Shown here piece after piece: positions 1 to 14,900 of a stretch of 64,000 bases of DNA. Position 1 is the stretch's first letter. Every line of letters starts with the position of its first letter. Where the stretch lies: contig OZ026833.1 in the NCBI GenBank assembly GCA_964023205.1, positions 4,090,965-4,154,964 on the forward strand, given 5' to 3'. Source of the DNA: Lutraria lutraria (lineage: Eukaryota > Mollusca > Bivalvia > Venerida > Mactridae). The notes under the pieces were generated by a model. That model made no database searches. It was not told where the DNA came from and was given only the letters and a program-made list of their open reading frames with translations. Made by a program: the position numbers and the translations under genes.

Positions 1-114
1 GCACCTTTTCAATTTAAAATGCATATACTGAAAACTTCCTAAAAGAAACTTCTAAAATCACAACATTCTTACTGGTCCTATGGGTGTCTGGTATTCGGAA
101 GTTACACTGTACGA

Positions 115-330
115 CATAGATGTTTAGTTGATTAATATACAATATTGTTAGAGCTGATGTACATGTTTAGTTGATTGATGAACAATATTGTAATAGCTAG
201 ATATAGATGTTTAGTTAATTGATATTCAATATTGTAATAGCTACATATAGATGTTTATTTTATCAATATACAATATTGCAATAGCTACATATAGATGTTT
301 AGTAATATTGTAATAGCTACATATAAAGTT
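115..330. repeat. AT-rich minisatellite, about 45-bp unit
   Basis: About 4.5 degenerate direct copies carry the shared core ATGTTTAGTTGATT followed by ACAATATTGTAATAGCTA. Copies begin near 120, 163, 209, 252 and 297. The later copies are shortened. No coding potential is seen. Confidence 0.75.
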
Positions 331-2937
331 TGGTTGAATGTGCTTGTCTTCGTCGAAAGGTAGATTTATTTTCAACAAGCATTTCTTAGAAAACGCTTTT
401 ACGATATATGCGCTTTAGATAGCGTTACACCAATAGAACGCTCGTATGTAATGGTTTATCAGGAAAAAAGAATATTTCGTATATGTATACACTAAGAAGG
501 TATTATTTGTTAATCACATTTTCAATATGTATTTTGATTATTGTTTTGTGTCATTTGTATTTTTATGTCAGTCACTGATTTTTGGATAGGGCCAAAATGT
601 GTCTGCCAGACGCATTTCTTTTTGCTGTTGCACTTTCTTGTCCCGACTTTGTTGTTATATGTTTTGTCTTTATAATACATGTTGTATAACATTATTAAAA
701 CGTAAAACCGTCACTTTTATAAATAAAATGATATTTTCACCATATGCTTGTAGTTGTTGTATATCTAAGCAAACCTTCATCGGTGGTATGTGTAATTTTG
801 CGTATTTGTGCACTCGAGTGGTGAAGAAGATAAAAATTCGCAACTGACTTGCTTTTCCTGGTTAAAGATGAAGACACGACTTTAAACATGATACGTATTT
901 TACTGTAAATAAATTTAAAAGATATTTAACGAAGACCCGGACGTATAGAGTTTACGAGGTGATATTTAAACATTTTAAAACTACCACAGAAAGTTCAGAA
1001 TAAGGTAATTAAACTCATTATTGTTTACTTTTTTCTAATAAAATCAGTCGTACAGGTAATATCGATCTAAAGAGGAATTTAAGAACAATATGTATAAATT
1101 GTTCTTGTATGCTTGTGTTGTTATTTGTTGCGATAATTGCTATTTGTAACCGCGATCTTTAACAAGACTCGATTTATGTTACGCAAAATATCACATTAAA
1201 TAAGAACTTAGTAAAATATTATAATCACACATAATTGCTTTTTACTACATGTATAAGTTATTGGACAATTATACGAATGCTATATTTAACATCATATGCG
1301 TTTTACTTTTGATTTAACATTTTAGGTCGAATATCTAATAAATGCGTGAACTGTTCTGTTTTTTCGCTTATCAGTTGAGCTACTAAAGTCTTATTACTTA
1401 AGGTAATTTAATTGGTTAAATTCATTATAATTCACTAAAACCATGTTTTATTGCTTTTAAACTATTAAGCATTCGTTCATCAGTTGGTTCAGTTATGCAA
1501 ATATGGTGTTTTATTTCGATTACCAATACTACCGTCTTGAATATCGCATGTCGAGACCGAAAATAGTACCGCATGTCGATGTGGGCGGAGCTTATCGGGG
1601 ATACCATCAGGGAACTACTGATTACCCGATTATCATTAGCAGATGGTATTTCAAGTCAGGTGTCATTGTTTACAAATCAATTAAAATGGGATTTTGAAAA
1701 ATGTAAAAGGAAAATGAATACGCATTGGAAACATTCCTGAATCACTTAGTACGTAGTCATAATATGAATATAAAACAACATTTAAATAACATTTGCAAGC
1801 AAATATATGGATATTTTCAACGCATTGAACTTTTTTAAACAAGATAATTCTGCACCGTGTAATAGTATTGAAGAACTTTCAATTGGTATCAGAAAATTTG
1901 AACAAAGTTTTGCAATCAATTACAAAATTAATATATTGCAATATTTCTTTGGCTTTCGTGGACATTGCTTCCACTATATCAAATATAGATAATCTACCTG
2001 AAAAATATAATACAACATAGGTAAAACCATTTTAAACCTCTACTTGACCATTACAATAAGTCCTCTATTGTTTTCTTGCTAGCTGACCACCTTTTTGAAA
2101 ACTATTTTTGTTTTTGCATTATTAATAGCTTACTTTGATCACAAATCTGTTTTAAAGCATTTAATTGTCTTTGTAGACCGACAACTATATCAGAAAGAAG
2201 AGCATTGTCTTCCGCGAGCATTATTAAGAATATTTCTGCGATATCAGAAAAGAGTTCTATACCTCTAATATTATGTTCACATGGCAATGAATATAGCACA
2301 TTTATGTCATTGAAAACAAAATCGGACTTAAGTTACAACCCTGTCTTACACCAACCGAACATTCGAATATGCCAGTTTTAACCTAAGTTTATTTTAACAA
2401 AATCTTTTATAGATGAATATACGGACCATATAGTTTGGTAAAATTTACCATTAATGCCATTATTTTTCAATATGCATGTATTAAACAGATCTATTGACTG
2501 TATCACATATATAGTTCACATTTATATAAATCAAAACAGGCGTTATGTTGCTATACTTTGTTCTGTACAACATTTTGCATTCTGCGTCAATATAAATGTG
2601 AAACGCAATAAGTATTTTACAGAACGAAGAACAATACACAATAACACAAAACTTGACTATTTATTTCTACCGAATATACGTATCTCATATATGACAAAAC
2701 ATGAGTATGTGCAGTGCTCCTACAGGAGATCACAGAAGCTCCTTTGCTCTTTCCTACAATCAAGCAATACATAAAAGGAGTGAACATGAAAGGTGTAATG
2801 AATATGGCCAAGAATGAAAGGAGTAACGAATGAAATGTGGGGTGAAATGAGTAACGAGTGGACCGTGTATATATATACATGGAGCATAAACGCAAATTCG
2901 TTACAAAGCATAATATAATACTGTATTTTTATTCAAG
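331..2937. other. AT-rich stretch with no gene recognised
   Basis: Only short open frames with no recognisable family are present. 5' exons or the promoter of the Mieap-like gene that starts at 2938 may lie here or outside the window. A minus-strand open frame at 2102-2299 has some helical character, but no flanking splice sites or homology could be supported. Confidence 0.4.
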
Positions 2938-5900
2938 GATGTCAAAAATAAAGGATGACAATGAAAAGAAGGATAAACAACTTAAAGCTTTACAAGGTGA
3001 GCTACATGGATCAGAACAAAAACACAGACATCAGAAAACAGATTACGACATGCAAGTGAAAGAAATGAACGATACCAAATCAGATATGAAAGTAAGACAG
3101 CAATTCGATAAACTAAATGAAGAAGTAGAAAAGGACCAGCAAAACCAACAACACCGTTCTCATGACACAGAAATTGAAATTGATCAAGATAAATTACAGT
3201 AAGTATAATAGCAGTGCATCCTTCTAAATTATTTGCACGAGCTATAATACACTCCCTCAAAGTAATTTGAATATACATGTAATACAATTCAACAATAAAG
3301 CACGGCTTTTTGGAATTTCCGCACGAGCTAATTTAAACCTGACTTTTTATGAACGGTTTTTAAAATTGGCATAATCCATAAACGAATCAAAATGAAATGT
3401 ATCGTTCACACGATAGTTATGTTGCATGAAATTCTGTTCCTTTGATCTAAACAAACACAATGACATTATTCCTCACTCAGTAACTAATAAAACCTAAAAC
3501 AATATGGTTTAATAAACAATCCTTCGTTTCGATAGTTCAGTATACATTAAAGATTGCAGAAACCTTCCTAAACATATCAGGCCGAGGACAACGAGGTTAG
3601 CGACTTGCGGGAACAAACGTATAATCAATTTAGTTTGAAGTCAGACGAACAGGAAACGACAATCCAAAGCATAAAACTGACATATCTAGCAAACAGAAGG
3701 TCACTCATGAACAACGCGTACAAGACCTTCTGAAAGACCACGGGTGCTTGAAAGAAGGTCTGTTCAAAGAGAAAGAGTCATTTGAAAAGGAATTTGCTAG
3801 AATGTCGTCCAACATACAAACCTTTCCAAAACGAGAACATGACGCGACTCAGAAACGGTATAAATAAAGGCACATTAGCCTTTTGAATTCAATAATTCAG
3901 AACAATAGATTAAAGGATAGTAAAATGTAAGAAATACATTTTATTTGCTCTGAACCAATATTAACATAATGCCTTTCATTAGCCACTTCTCGTAACCTTT
4001 TTTATTTTATACAATATTATTGAAACAGTACTGTGCTACATTTCTATATGAACTTCGTGGTTAAAAAGAAATTGATATCAACATGGACATCTGAATAACT
4101 AAAGATTACATAGATCCTTTAAATAATCGTGTTTCTTTTTATTAAATTACTTTCATTTAATCACTACTAGTTAAGTATTGTCAGACAATAGTTGATATCA
4201 TAATAAGGCAATATTGAACAAAAATGTCATTTCAATATGATTATTAGTCAGTGTATGTATTTTTACTTTTATTGTCTTTGCAATGTTACTCAAATGTTAT
4301 AAATTCATAGATTCATGTAATATATAACTTTAATATGGAAACTTTTAAAGGGTTAGATCAACAAATAAATATTAATATCATAGTTTCATAACTTTTTAGC
4401 TTTCTACAGTGCATGTGTGTTCTTAATTTGTTATCCTCTTTGTTATTCCTTTGTTTCAATGAGTTATTTTGATGATTTTATAGATTGCAGAAACTTTCGG
4501 AAGTATATCCAACGAAGGACGATGAGGTTGTCGACTTGCAATATAAGCTGGCTGATGTAGAACAATCACTTAAGCAAAGTACATTGTACGCAGACGAACA
4601 AATCAAATCCGTGGAAAATAAGATATCAACACACCAGCAAACTATCACTGAATTAGAGCAACGCATACAAGTCCTTCTGAAGGAAAACAGAGATATAAAC
4701 GAAGATCTTTCTACACAAAAGCAGTTATATGAACAGACATCTACAGTAATGTTGTCTGAACTTCGAAACCACCATAGTCTTCAACAGGAACTAAATGAAA
4801 CTAGATCAAGGTTCGTAATATATATTATATATGATATATTCAATGTTTACTTATTTCTACGGTTGAATTTTATTGAATTATTACGGAAATTATTAAAATG
4901 TACACGAATAGCAGTCGTATTTCATCAATGTTTATTAGATGTTGTAAATGAATATTATGTGAATGAGATTGTTAATTGTTGAGAAAGATCAAAATCATTC
5001 TCGTTTTGTTTGTTTGATTTATCTAAAAACAGGAGTGCTTTTATCAAACTTCTGACTAAATAATGACGCTTAACCGGACAAATTAAACAAATGTTTATGT
5101 TATACCAGTTAGATAGGTGAAATGAGTGTTGATGTTTATTGAATAGAAATTCTTGCATTGTAAAATAATGCGTTTCTCCGGTAGCAAAGTAAACCTGCAA
5201 AATGAGTGCGACACTTTGAGAAACACGCTGGTCGACATGAAAGTGAAACTTCTTCAAACTGAGCATAAGAATATGGTCATGGATACAAAGTCTAATAAAG
5301 AAATATCAAGATTATTAAAGGATAAAAGCGAATTGGAGCAACTTGTAGAAAAACTTTATGATGATAATATTGTACTGAAGAGGGATATTGACCAACGAAA
5401 TCAAACTTTTGAGACAAAGTCGACGGAGAGCTCCAGACAACTAGAATACATCAAACAAAATTATCAAAAGAGTAAAGAGGAACTCGATGACACAAAAGCT
5501 AGGTAGGATTTCAATTCTTTCGCCACGAATATACATGAATATGTGAAGACATGAGTTAATAAACATTATATGCACACAAACAGGTACTTGTATTTGCATT
5601 GCCTGATAAGCATATAAATGTAATATTTTTTATAAGCGTTTACTAGGTTAATCGGACTAGTTATACGATTCTGTTGTATAAGGCTGATATGTATATTTGT
5701 AAGAAATTCAATTTGTATCTTTATTCTTCCTATACTTGCATTCATGTACTAGCAATATAAATGTATGAATATAATAAAATGACTTATCAACCAATGAATT
5801 TATCAATATTAGAGTTTCTGACCTTTCTTATCTATTGTTCTCTTAATTATTCCTAGTTTAAATGGTTTAATTTGATATTTATTCAAAATTGTGTATCTAT

Positions 5901-8900
5901 AGATTGCAAAACCTTTCGGAAGAATATCAAGCGAAGGACGACGAGGTTGTCGACTTGCAAAATAAGCTGGCTGATGTGGAACAATCACTCAAGAAGTGTC
6001 CATTGAAAGCAGACGAACAAATTAAGTCCATGGAAAATGAGATATCTCGACACCAGCAAACTGTCAATGAACTAAGGCAACGCTTACAAGTCCTTCTGAA
6101 GGAAAACAGAGATATAAACGAAGATCTATCTACACAAAAGCAGTTATTTGAAATGAAATCTCAAAAAATGTTGGCTGAACTTCGAAACACTCTGGACCTA
6201 GAAACTAGCGCAAGGTTCGTAATATATACTTGACCAATTCTATGTACCCCATTTCTATGGTTGAACGTTTAGTTATATACGGTATTTAAATGAGAAAACC
6301 GTAAATATGTTCACGAATAACAATCGTTTTCCACTAATATTAACATCACAATAATACCGCATATTTAAAGGTTAAACCACTTTAGTTAGAAATAAAATAA
6401 TGTGAAATCTTAGTTATCTGAATGAGATTGCTCTCCATTTTATTTGATGAGAATTAATGAGATATTACAGAAAATAGCGAATAAACTGTTACTTGAAACG
6501 AGCCTTTGTTTACAAATTCAGTCCCAAATATACCATGGAAAGTCACGTGGTATAGGCACTGTGTTTATATTATTTCATTCAGCACAGTACCAATATTATA
6601 CAGATTTCTGTTTTTAGACAGCGTAAATACTCAGAAGAAATTGTTGACAAAGATAATGAAATAGCTACTTTAAGATATAAACTGATGGATAAAGAGAAAG
6701 TGCTTCAGTTAACAAACGGAACAGCAAGCAAAAAGATCGACAGTTTAGAAAAAGAAAAATCTAACCTGACCTCAGAATACCACATGAAAGTGTCCAGACT
6801 TGAGCAAACTAGAAGTGAACTGGAAAAACGAGTAGAAGATCTTTCTTCTGAAAATGAAGAACTTATAAAGGAAGTTTACAGACGGAGGGAAAAGGAAAAG
6901 GAGTTACCGGACACTTATGCTAAGTACTTGTTCACTTTACATCTGTCTGAAAATTAACTTATTTGATTTTTGTTTTTGTAACAGGAGACAAACTTTACTG
7001 ACTTCTTACAACCCAGCTTCGATTAGGATTCTTATTTACTACTAGTATCAGAATTAAAAACAACCAATGAATAGTTTGTTTTATCATTTAGCTTTTACTT
7101 TAGATTTGTTTACATGTTTTAATCATTAAAACAAAGTTTTAGTGTATCAAATGGTAACAAAACATATGTAAAACAACCAACCTTAGTTACAATTTTTTAG
7201 GTAAGAACCTAAATATTTGAACTGGCAGAAGTTACCTCTGTTTCTATATGAATTGGCAAAATAATACACAAATGTTGAGCTTCATACAGGATTTGATTCC
7301 CGCCAAATACCATGAAAAACATGAATCTTGAGAATGTGTGAAAAATGGTTTAAAGTCTACATTGGAGACCCTTAGCATACAAAAATGTTTGAAACAATAC
7401 ATAGTGTCAAACTGACTTAAAACAATAAAATCGTATCTGTAGTTGTAGAATATATAATGGTACTAATTAATATAATATTTACAGTAGGTTTTATATTAAT
7501 GTTAGACGAGTACCAATCCTTCCCAAAAACATTAGCCAGCAACACCTCATTAAACTATTGTTTATTTAGAGACATGGATGGACTACTGAGACATTAATTT
7601 CTATCATGCTAATACAAGTGGAATATAAAACACAACACACAGATATTGAATTTAAGGTAGTAATGACTGTGTAGAACTGAGAAATACAAGCATAATGTTT
7701 AAGGTGGTTTGATTGGAAAACATTCAATACATGTAGAGTAATTCCTGCCATATTTACACCACGCCGTACCCTAGTCATCAACTGCGAACGTGTATTCTTT
7801 GATTAACCTCACAGTAATACCGCATTTTGAAAGGTTTATTCAATTAAGTTGTCTTTAAGAGCAGTCAGAAGTCGACGCACGAGACATTGTACAATTACTC
7901 GGTTATTTTCTACAATAGCTGCATTAAGTGTTAGTTGAACACTGATCTATATTACAAATAATGTGCCACATTTGTGCATTGAAATAGTGAAAAATATGCC
8001 TATAAACATGTTTGAATATTTGTGTGGTATGAATATACGAACTGACGAAAATAAAGGTATGAAATATTAAATATTTGTTTTATCAGGTATTCGGCTGAAG
8101 GAGAAAGTTTCCAAAGTAAAATTACTGTTTTGCAACTTGAATTAGAAACTGCACAAAAAGAACTACGACAAAAGAAATACGAAGCCAAAGAAAGAATTCA
8201 AATTTTGAAAAGCGAAAAAATTGACTTTGATGCTCAGTTCAGCGAGAAATTGTCTAAATTAAGGCATGATAAAAATGATTTGGAAAGACGCATCGAACAA
8301 TTTACACACGATAATGATCAACTTAAAGAAGATATGGCGGAACAGAGAATTATATTTGACAAGACGTCAGCAGAATCCGAACAAACTATTCACAAATATA
8401 AAGATGAACTTATTGATGCTAATAGTAGGTTAGTAATTCTATTTACTTTTATATCATGTCATCTATCTGTAACTGTTTCCACAGCTCATAATGATTAGTG
8501 TAACACGTGCTTATTTTCTGTCTGACGTTGGTATACAAAGTTAGATATGTAGCTTATTGTTTTAGTGAGAATATTAAATTGCCTTGAAAGATATTACGAT
8601 AATTACTATGTTTAACACATTTGTGAGGGCTCTTTCACATTACCGATTGCGCCAGCACCTTGTCGATGGCTCAATCGCATTTTACAAAATGTGAGTATTT
8701 CGTTTTAAATCGAGCTCTGTGAACAATTTTTCTGTGTGTTGAGGCAAAGTGGAGGTTTGGACAATGTTGCATGCAAGATTAAATGGGCCAGCATACACTT
8801 CACGGAAGATGTGTTTCCTCGTAAAAACATACATGAGTTGATAACTGGTAAAAGCTCTAGCAACGTCATTTTGGTGTTTATCCTGTCCTAATTGCATGCA

Positions 8901-11900
8901 AAATGACGAAAACAATGTTCTATGCGGCATAGCATTCTTCGGCTTTGAAACAAAATCAAGGATGTTCTGTAAAAACGGACATTTTTGTAAATTGTGCTTA
9001 CCTGTTTTGACTCCGTTTTGCTCGGCTGCTCTATTTCGGAAGTGTCGATTGTTATATTAAACAGACAACAAACATGTGAAAGAGCCACCGTTTAGTAGGA
9101 CTGGACCTGTGCCTTAGAATTCTGATACTTGTTTTCATTTTTAATCTATGGCGTATTACATACTAAACAGCAGGATTCAGGGTACGGAAATTCTAAGTCA
9201 AGTGTCTAACGAACGAAGGACAATATAAAAAATCTGTGGCACGGTTCCCTACATTATACATTTATAGTTATTTTACATTTTACGCAGCATATTATGGTAT
9301 ATCAATATATATATATATGTTTTTAGACAGTGACTAACGTATTCGTACGCATGTTTGAGAAATACATCTCGTACATATTTATGAACTTCTGGCAAGTATA
9401 ATTCTGCCCCAAGAAGTGTCAGATAGAACTTATTAGGGGTATTTACAAGTAGTTCAATTGCAAGACTGATGCTCATAACAGTAACATCCGAGAAAAACAT
9501 CCATTGTTCGAATGTTGTTCTCCACAGTTACCTGAAGAGTGTATGCTAATGTATTTAGTAGGTAAATCACATTTTATACAACGTTGGTCTATATCATCCG
9601 GTAGTTTGAATAATAATTTTGGTATGAGTAGTCTTATATGAATTTTCAGTTTACACTAGGTATATGACTGCCTTAGAGATAGACGGATGTATCAATCTAA
9701 AATATATGTAGTCTTCGCCGGATATTATTCGTTGTGTCCATGAAGTTGTTCCTCGGTCCGTTACGAGTTGTTTCACTGTTTTCACTGTTGTTTTCCACTG
9801 TTGTCTTTTTGGTAATGATTCAGGGTGCACCAAGAGTCTTTGATAAAGTTTCGTAAATCTGAAGTTCACAATATATTGCAGATATTAGGGATAAATCCAA
9901 GCTGAACCTTTCAATCTTGTATAAACTGAAAATATCTGTGTAGAAATATGTTTCTAGTTACACATTTTGAATGAAGACTTAGAATTTGGTGCAGAAATAG
10001 TAATTTTCTAATAATAACAGAGGATTAGAAATTGGTCAACCCTAACATTGATTATCACATATCTGACCTAGTTCGAACATTCCATTTAATGTATATCAGA
10101 ATGTGTTACATTGTTCCACAATTTGCTGCCGAACAGTATTATACGAGGGGTGATCCAGAAATAACCGGACAGTCTTTGAAATTTTTATACGTCATATTAT
10201 TTCCATGAACTTTTGTGTAATTACGCATCCATCCTAATAAAACATTAAACGAAACTGAAACATTTCTGGAAAGAGATATGATAATCTTGATATCGAGCTG
10301 GCAAGAAATAAAGAGATTTAAACCCCTCATGCAATCATTTGGGACAATTTGGGGTATAAAAAGATATTACAATACTATTTATACACGTACGAGATAGTTA
10401 CAATTACGTGTGGCAAAACTTATATAAAAAACTAAGCAATATTTCATCTCATTTATCAAATTCTCGAAAATTGTTAACATTAAAGAATATCACTTGGTCT
10501 TGTTGATTTTCACATCACAGCATCATTTTAGTCCTGAGTATATTGATGAACATATAACATTTCAAACAAAAGTGAATATAAGGTATGTTCATCTACAAAC
10601 ATAACTTAGTAACACCTAATTATAACACAAATTACATAAAGATATGTCTCATTTATATCTTCGAATTGTGGAACATTATGCCGAGTAAAGTACGTTCAAA
10701 CTCTACAATATTATTTTCTGAGAATGCTCTAAATATAGGTGCATAATACGCACAAGGGCTAATATATCTACTTATTAAACAAAATGGTTAGTAATTTTTA
10801 ATTTGTGTTTGTCAATATTTATGATCTATGATGCTATTATTCTATTTTCATTTTTTGCATTTAATTTATTGGTTTTGAATGCCTTGTTTTAATTTATGAC
10901 CCCCATATGTGTTTGTATATAAAAAAATATGACTACATTTTACTACTGCATAATAAAGACTTATCATTATTAATAATGATATATTTGACAGGATTGAATT
11001 TTTGGAAAAGGAAAACTCAATCCTGACTTCAGAGTACACAAGGGACGTAATGAAACTAAAACAAGAAGAAAATGATCATCAAAGCCTCGTAGAATCCTTG
11101 ACTTCTGAAAGAGAGAACCTGCAAAAGGAACTAAGTGACACAGAAATAAAGTAATTATTCCTGTTTAACCAAAATGTATGATTCATAAGAGAAAAGATAC
11201 GTTTGAGATTAAGAATACGATACGTTCCTAAACGATACGTTATTAATAAACACTGTAAAGAATCGCTGCATACTACTTTAGTTTCACTTACTAAATTGTT
11301 ACAACGGTACTTCTCAAACAAGTGTATTTATATACACGGAAGCCAGCGTATCAGTATGTCTGTTTAGTATTATGATTTTGCAGCTATTGTATCAAAATCA
11401 GAACAACGTAAATTTCTGTCGATTTCACACACATGATGTTTCATACTGATTACTTAAGATAGACAAAACTAAGGTCTTGGAATGCGTGTAATAAGGTCAT
11501 CAGACAGCAAACACAATATTGGCTATATTAATGTATTATAATTTGTAGGGCAATATATTCATTTGTGTATTAATCATATTTCAATTAGTCGATATAGTGG
11601 ACGCGCATAAAAAAGCAAACGACATTATATTGATATGTATTGTCTGAAAGATATACATTGCTTGAAAGATATGCATGCTCTGTTATTATAAAAAAAGGTT
11701 GCAGAAATTCTGTGATGAAGAAGTTATAAAGAACTATGAGATTGTGAACTTACGAGCGAGATTGGCAATTTTAGAGAATGAATTGCAACAACAGAATCAG
11801 GAAGCAAATGAGCACAAGTTAGAAGTATCGAGAATTAAGGAGACTAGACGCGTCATGGAAAAAAGTGTAGAAACACTTTACAAAGAACGCGGAAGATTAC

Positions 11901-14900
11901 AGCAAAAGCTAGACAAGAGAGCTGACAAAGAAAAGCAGCTTATGGACACAATAACGAAGTATAAGATTTGCTTTTTATTTATGATATTAATGCGCTTCAG
12001 TTATATTGTATTTGAAATCCTGTATTTGCCTATATATAAAACCTGGGTATATACAAACTTACTCTCAAAACATATACCTTGTATACCTATATTTATCACG
12101 GGCTAGCTATTCAGAATAAATTGTAAATACTGTACATGTATATATACTCTATTGTTAATTTAGTAGCTAAACTTTGATGGGTACTCATTTATTAACAAGT
12201 GTCATTATCCAAATGTAGTGATTACGATTTATCTATCAGTCAGCGACAGCAGATGGATAATTCTAATGCTGACCATGAAGCTGGAATTGTAAAACTCAAA
12301 CAACAAAGGCAGGATCTAGAAACATACGTTACAAACATTGAACAAGAATACAATAGAATGGAAGGAGATATACAAAGACTTACGATGCAACAGGAAAGAG
12401 AGGAAAAGGACAGACATTCACCTGACGATTACGAAGCAATGCAAACTAGGCTACGTCATATAGAAGCAGTATTAAAGGAGACTGAATTTGAACTAAGAGA
12501 TACTAAAACAAGGCTAGTAAGATTTTAAATACATGATGTCAATGAACTAATTTTATTTAATATTGCAAGTACCGTCTTCCTCGAAAGTGTAAAGTAATGT
12601 TCAGGGAACTATATTGCCATATTGTAACTATTATTAAAAGTGCGTCCATTTTTATTTTGAACATGTTATTATTTCTATCATACGAAAACGAACATTTTAT
12701 AGAAAATATCATTCATTTATTATGAATATTAAACGACCAATCATTTTGTATTTAACTATACTAATACCATATTGTCCATTTAGACTACATGAACTGAAGA
12801 AAAAGAAACGGAATGTTGAACTGGACAATAAAACTTTAAAATTTAAGCTAAAAGAAAAACACATGAAACACGACCATAGTGGTGACAGATTAAACTCCGT
12901 AGAGAAGGTAAAGAAATACATGAACTGTCATGATGATCACGCACCTTATCAAAAGCAGAAAAACGTTTCAAAATTGGTTAAGAAATTTGAAGACGAAGGT
13001 CTTCGGGCATCCTCTGAAGATTTTCTCCAAACCAAAGAAACAAACATGAGTTATGGCAAGGAGTAAGTATACAGTATCTATGAATAAAGATATTTTTTTA
13101 TACATCACTGTATGATGCTAATACATGATGATACAATATTAGTTGCATCACCCATATCAATCGACATTTCTTAATAAACTTATTTCTTGTCAAGCATGTG
13201 GTTTCGTGGATATTTTGCCATATACACTCAAAGTGACGCGCCCCAAATCTGACCTTAACATAAGGTGTGGAAGCTGACAGGAGATAGTGAATGTACATAG
13301 TATGTACGAAGTGGTTTGTAACTAACTAAGCCATCTCTTTACCGGGCATGAATCAATTTTATCGATACATTGCTTCAAATTCAGTACAATGTCAAATAAT
13401 GTGATACGAAGAACATTTAAGCCCGATTTATTAAAATTGCTTTCTTTTACATTATGTAATTCTTTAAAGTGGATTGTATTGTTTTTGTTGCGGGAAATCA
13501 ACGTTCATGAATGCGCTATGAAATTAATTCCGTACATGGACGCCATGGATTATCTCATCTGTATTATTATCATTATTATACCATACTTATATAGCGCTTT
13601 TTCCATAGAAAAATAACGTTCAAAAGCGCTTTACAAATTTACGTATAACATATATAAACATATTACGGTACATTAAAACAGATTACAGTATGTTAAAAGC
13701 ATAGATATTATGTACATTAATTAAAACGACAAGCTCCAGTAGACCTGCAAAAAGTAGTAGGTTTTTAGTTGTCTCTTGAAACTTTGAAGTGTCTAACACT
13801 TGATGGCAATGAGTTCCACAATGTAGGCGTAGATGATTCAAAGCACCTGTCACGTAGATTACGTGTTGGTCTGTAAATTTCTAGTATGTCTTTGATATAC
13901 ACAGGTGATTGGCCATCAAGAGCTTTATATGTACGTGTAAGAATTTTGTAGTTCACTCTATATTGGATGGGAAGCCAATGGAGATCTTTTAATATTTGTG
14001 TGATGTGGCTAACCTTGATGTTTAGGTTATAATGCGGGCGGTGGTATCTTTAACAGTTTGTAGTTTGTTAATCGTGTATTGTGGGACTCCGTAAAGAAGC
14101 GCGTTGCAATAGTCAAGTCGCGATGTAACTAAAGCGTTAACTAAATATTTTGTGGCGTCTCTGTTAATATATTGTCTAATGCGACCTATTTGCCGTAACT
14201 GAGCGTAAGCGGATCTGCACACAGAATTAACATGTTGCTCTATGTTCATTTTGGAGTCTAAGAATGCACCTAGATTTCTACTACTAGTTGACTGTGTTAT
14301 TTGTGACTTTTACTGTAATATTTGAAACTGCTTTTGAGTTACGTTCTGATGTGAAAACAGTTCGGTTTTTTCTGAATTTAGTTTCAACATGTTGCTGTTC
14401 ATCCAGATAATAATTTCATTCACTTCACAGTTAGTCACACGATGAATTTATCTTCGATGGTTTCGTTGTTTGTTGGTAAATGCATATACAGTTGAGAGGC
14501 ATCCGCATAAAAATGTGTGTCCAAACCATGTTTACGACAAATAGCACCAACTGGCTTTGTGTACATAGTATTTCGGGCCTAGAACCGACCCTTGTGGCAC
14601 ACTGTATGTCATATGCACCGGTTTCGACAGCTCTTCATTTATACACTGGTATCATTTTACGAGTACTTATCCGGATCAAGCATCACTCTTTTTCAGCAAA
14701 GTATTACTGACCCAGAGTTGGATCTCAATTACCCCCGTTAAGGTTTATCAAGTATAGAGTGCATGCGATGGGTGCATACAATCATTGCTAATAAAATGTT
14801 AAAATAAACTTAGCATTTTACAATAAGCTAGTCAAATTTTCTGAAATAGGATGTTGTAAATCCATTCTAAAATGTATTTAATGGCAATATGATATCATAT

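Noticed and set aside
2102..2299. Minus-strand 65-codon open frame with helical, Leu/Ile-rich composition
   Set aside because: No splice sites, neighbours or family motif could be supported.
6985..7050. Possible extra Mieap-like exon after TTGTAACAG
   Set aside because: The segment hits stops quickly and shows no coiled-coil pattern; similarity to the sister exons could not be established.
8682..9088. Two minus-strand open frames of 66 and 82 codons
   Set aside because: They lie inside the 13-bp-TIR element; neither contains a recognisable transposase motif.
12517..12522. Canonical-looking GTAAGA donor at the end of exon 12240-12512
   Set aside because: It would change the phase and create an immediate stop after joining to 12784.
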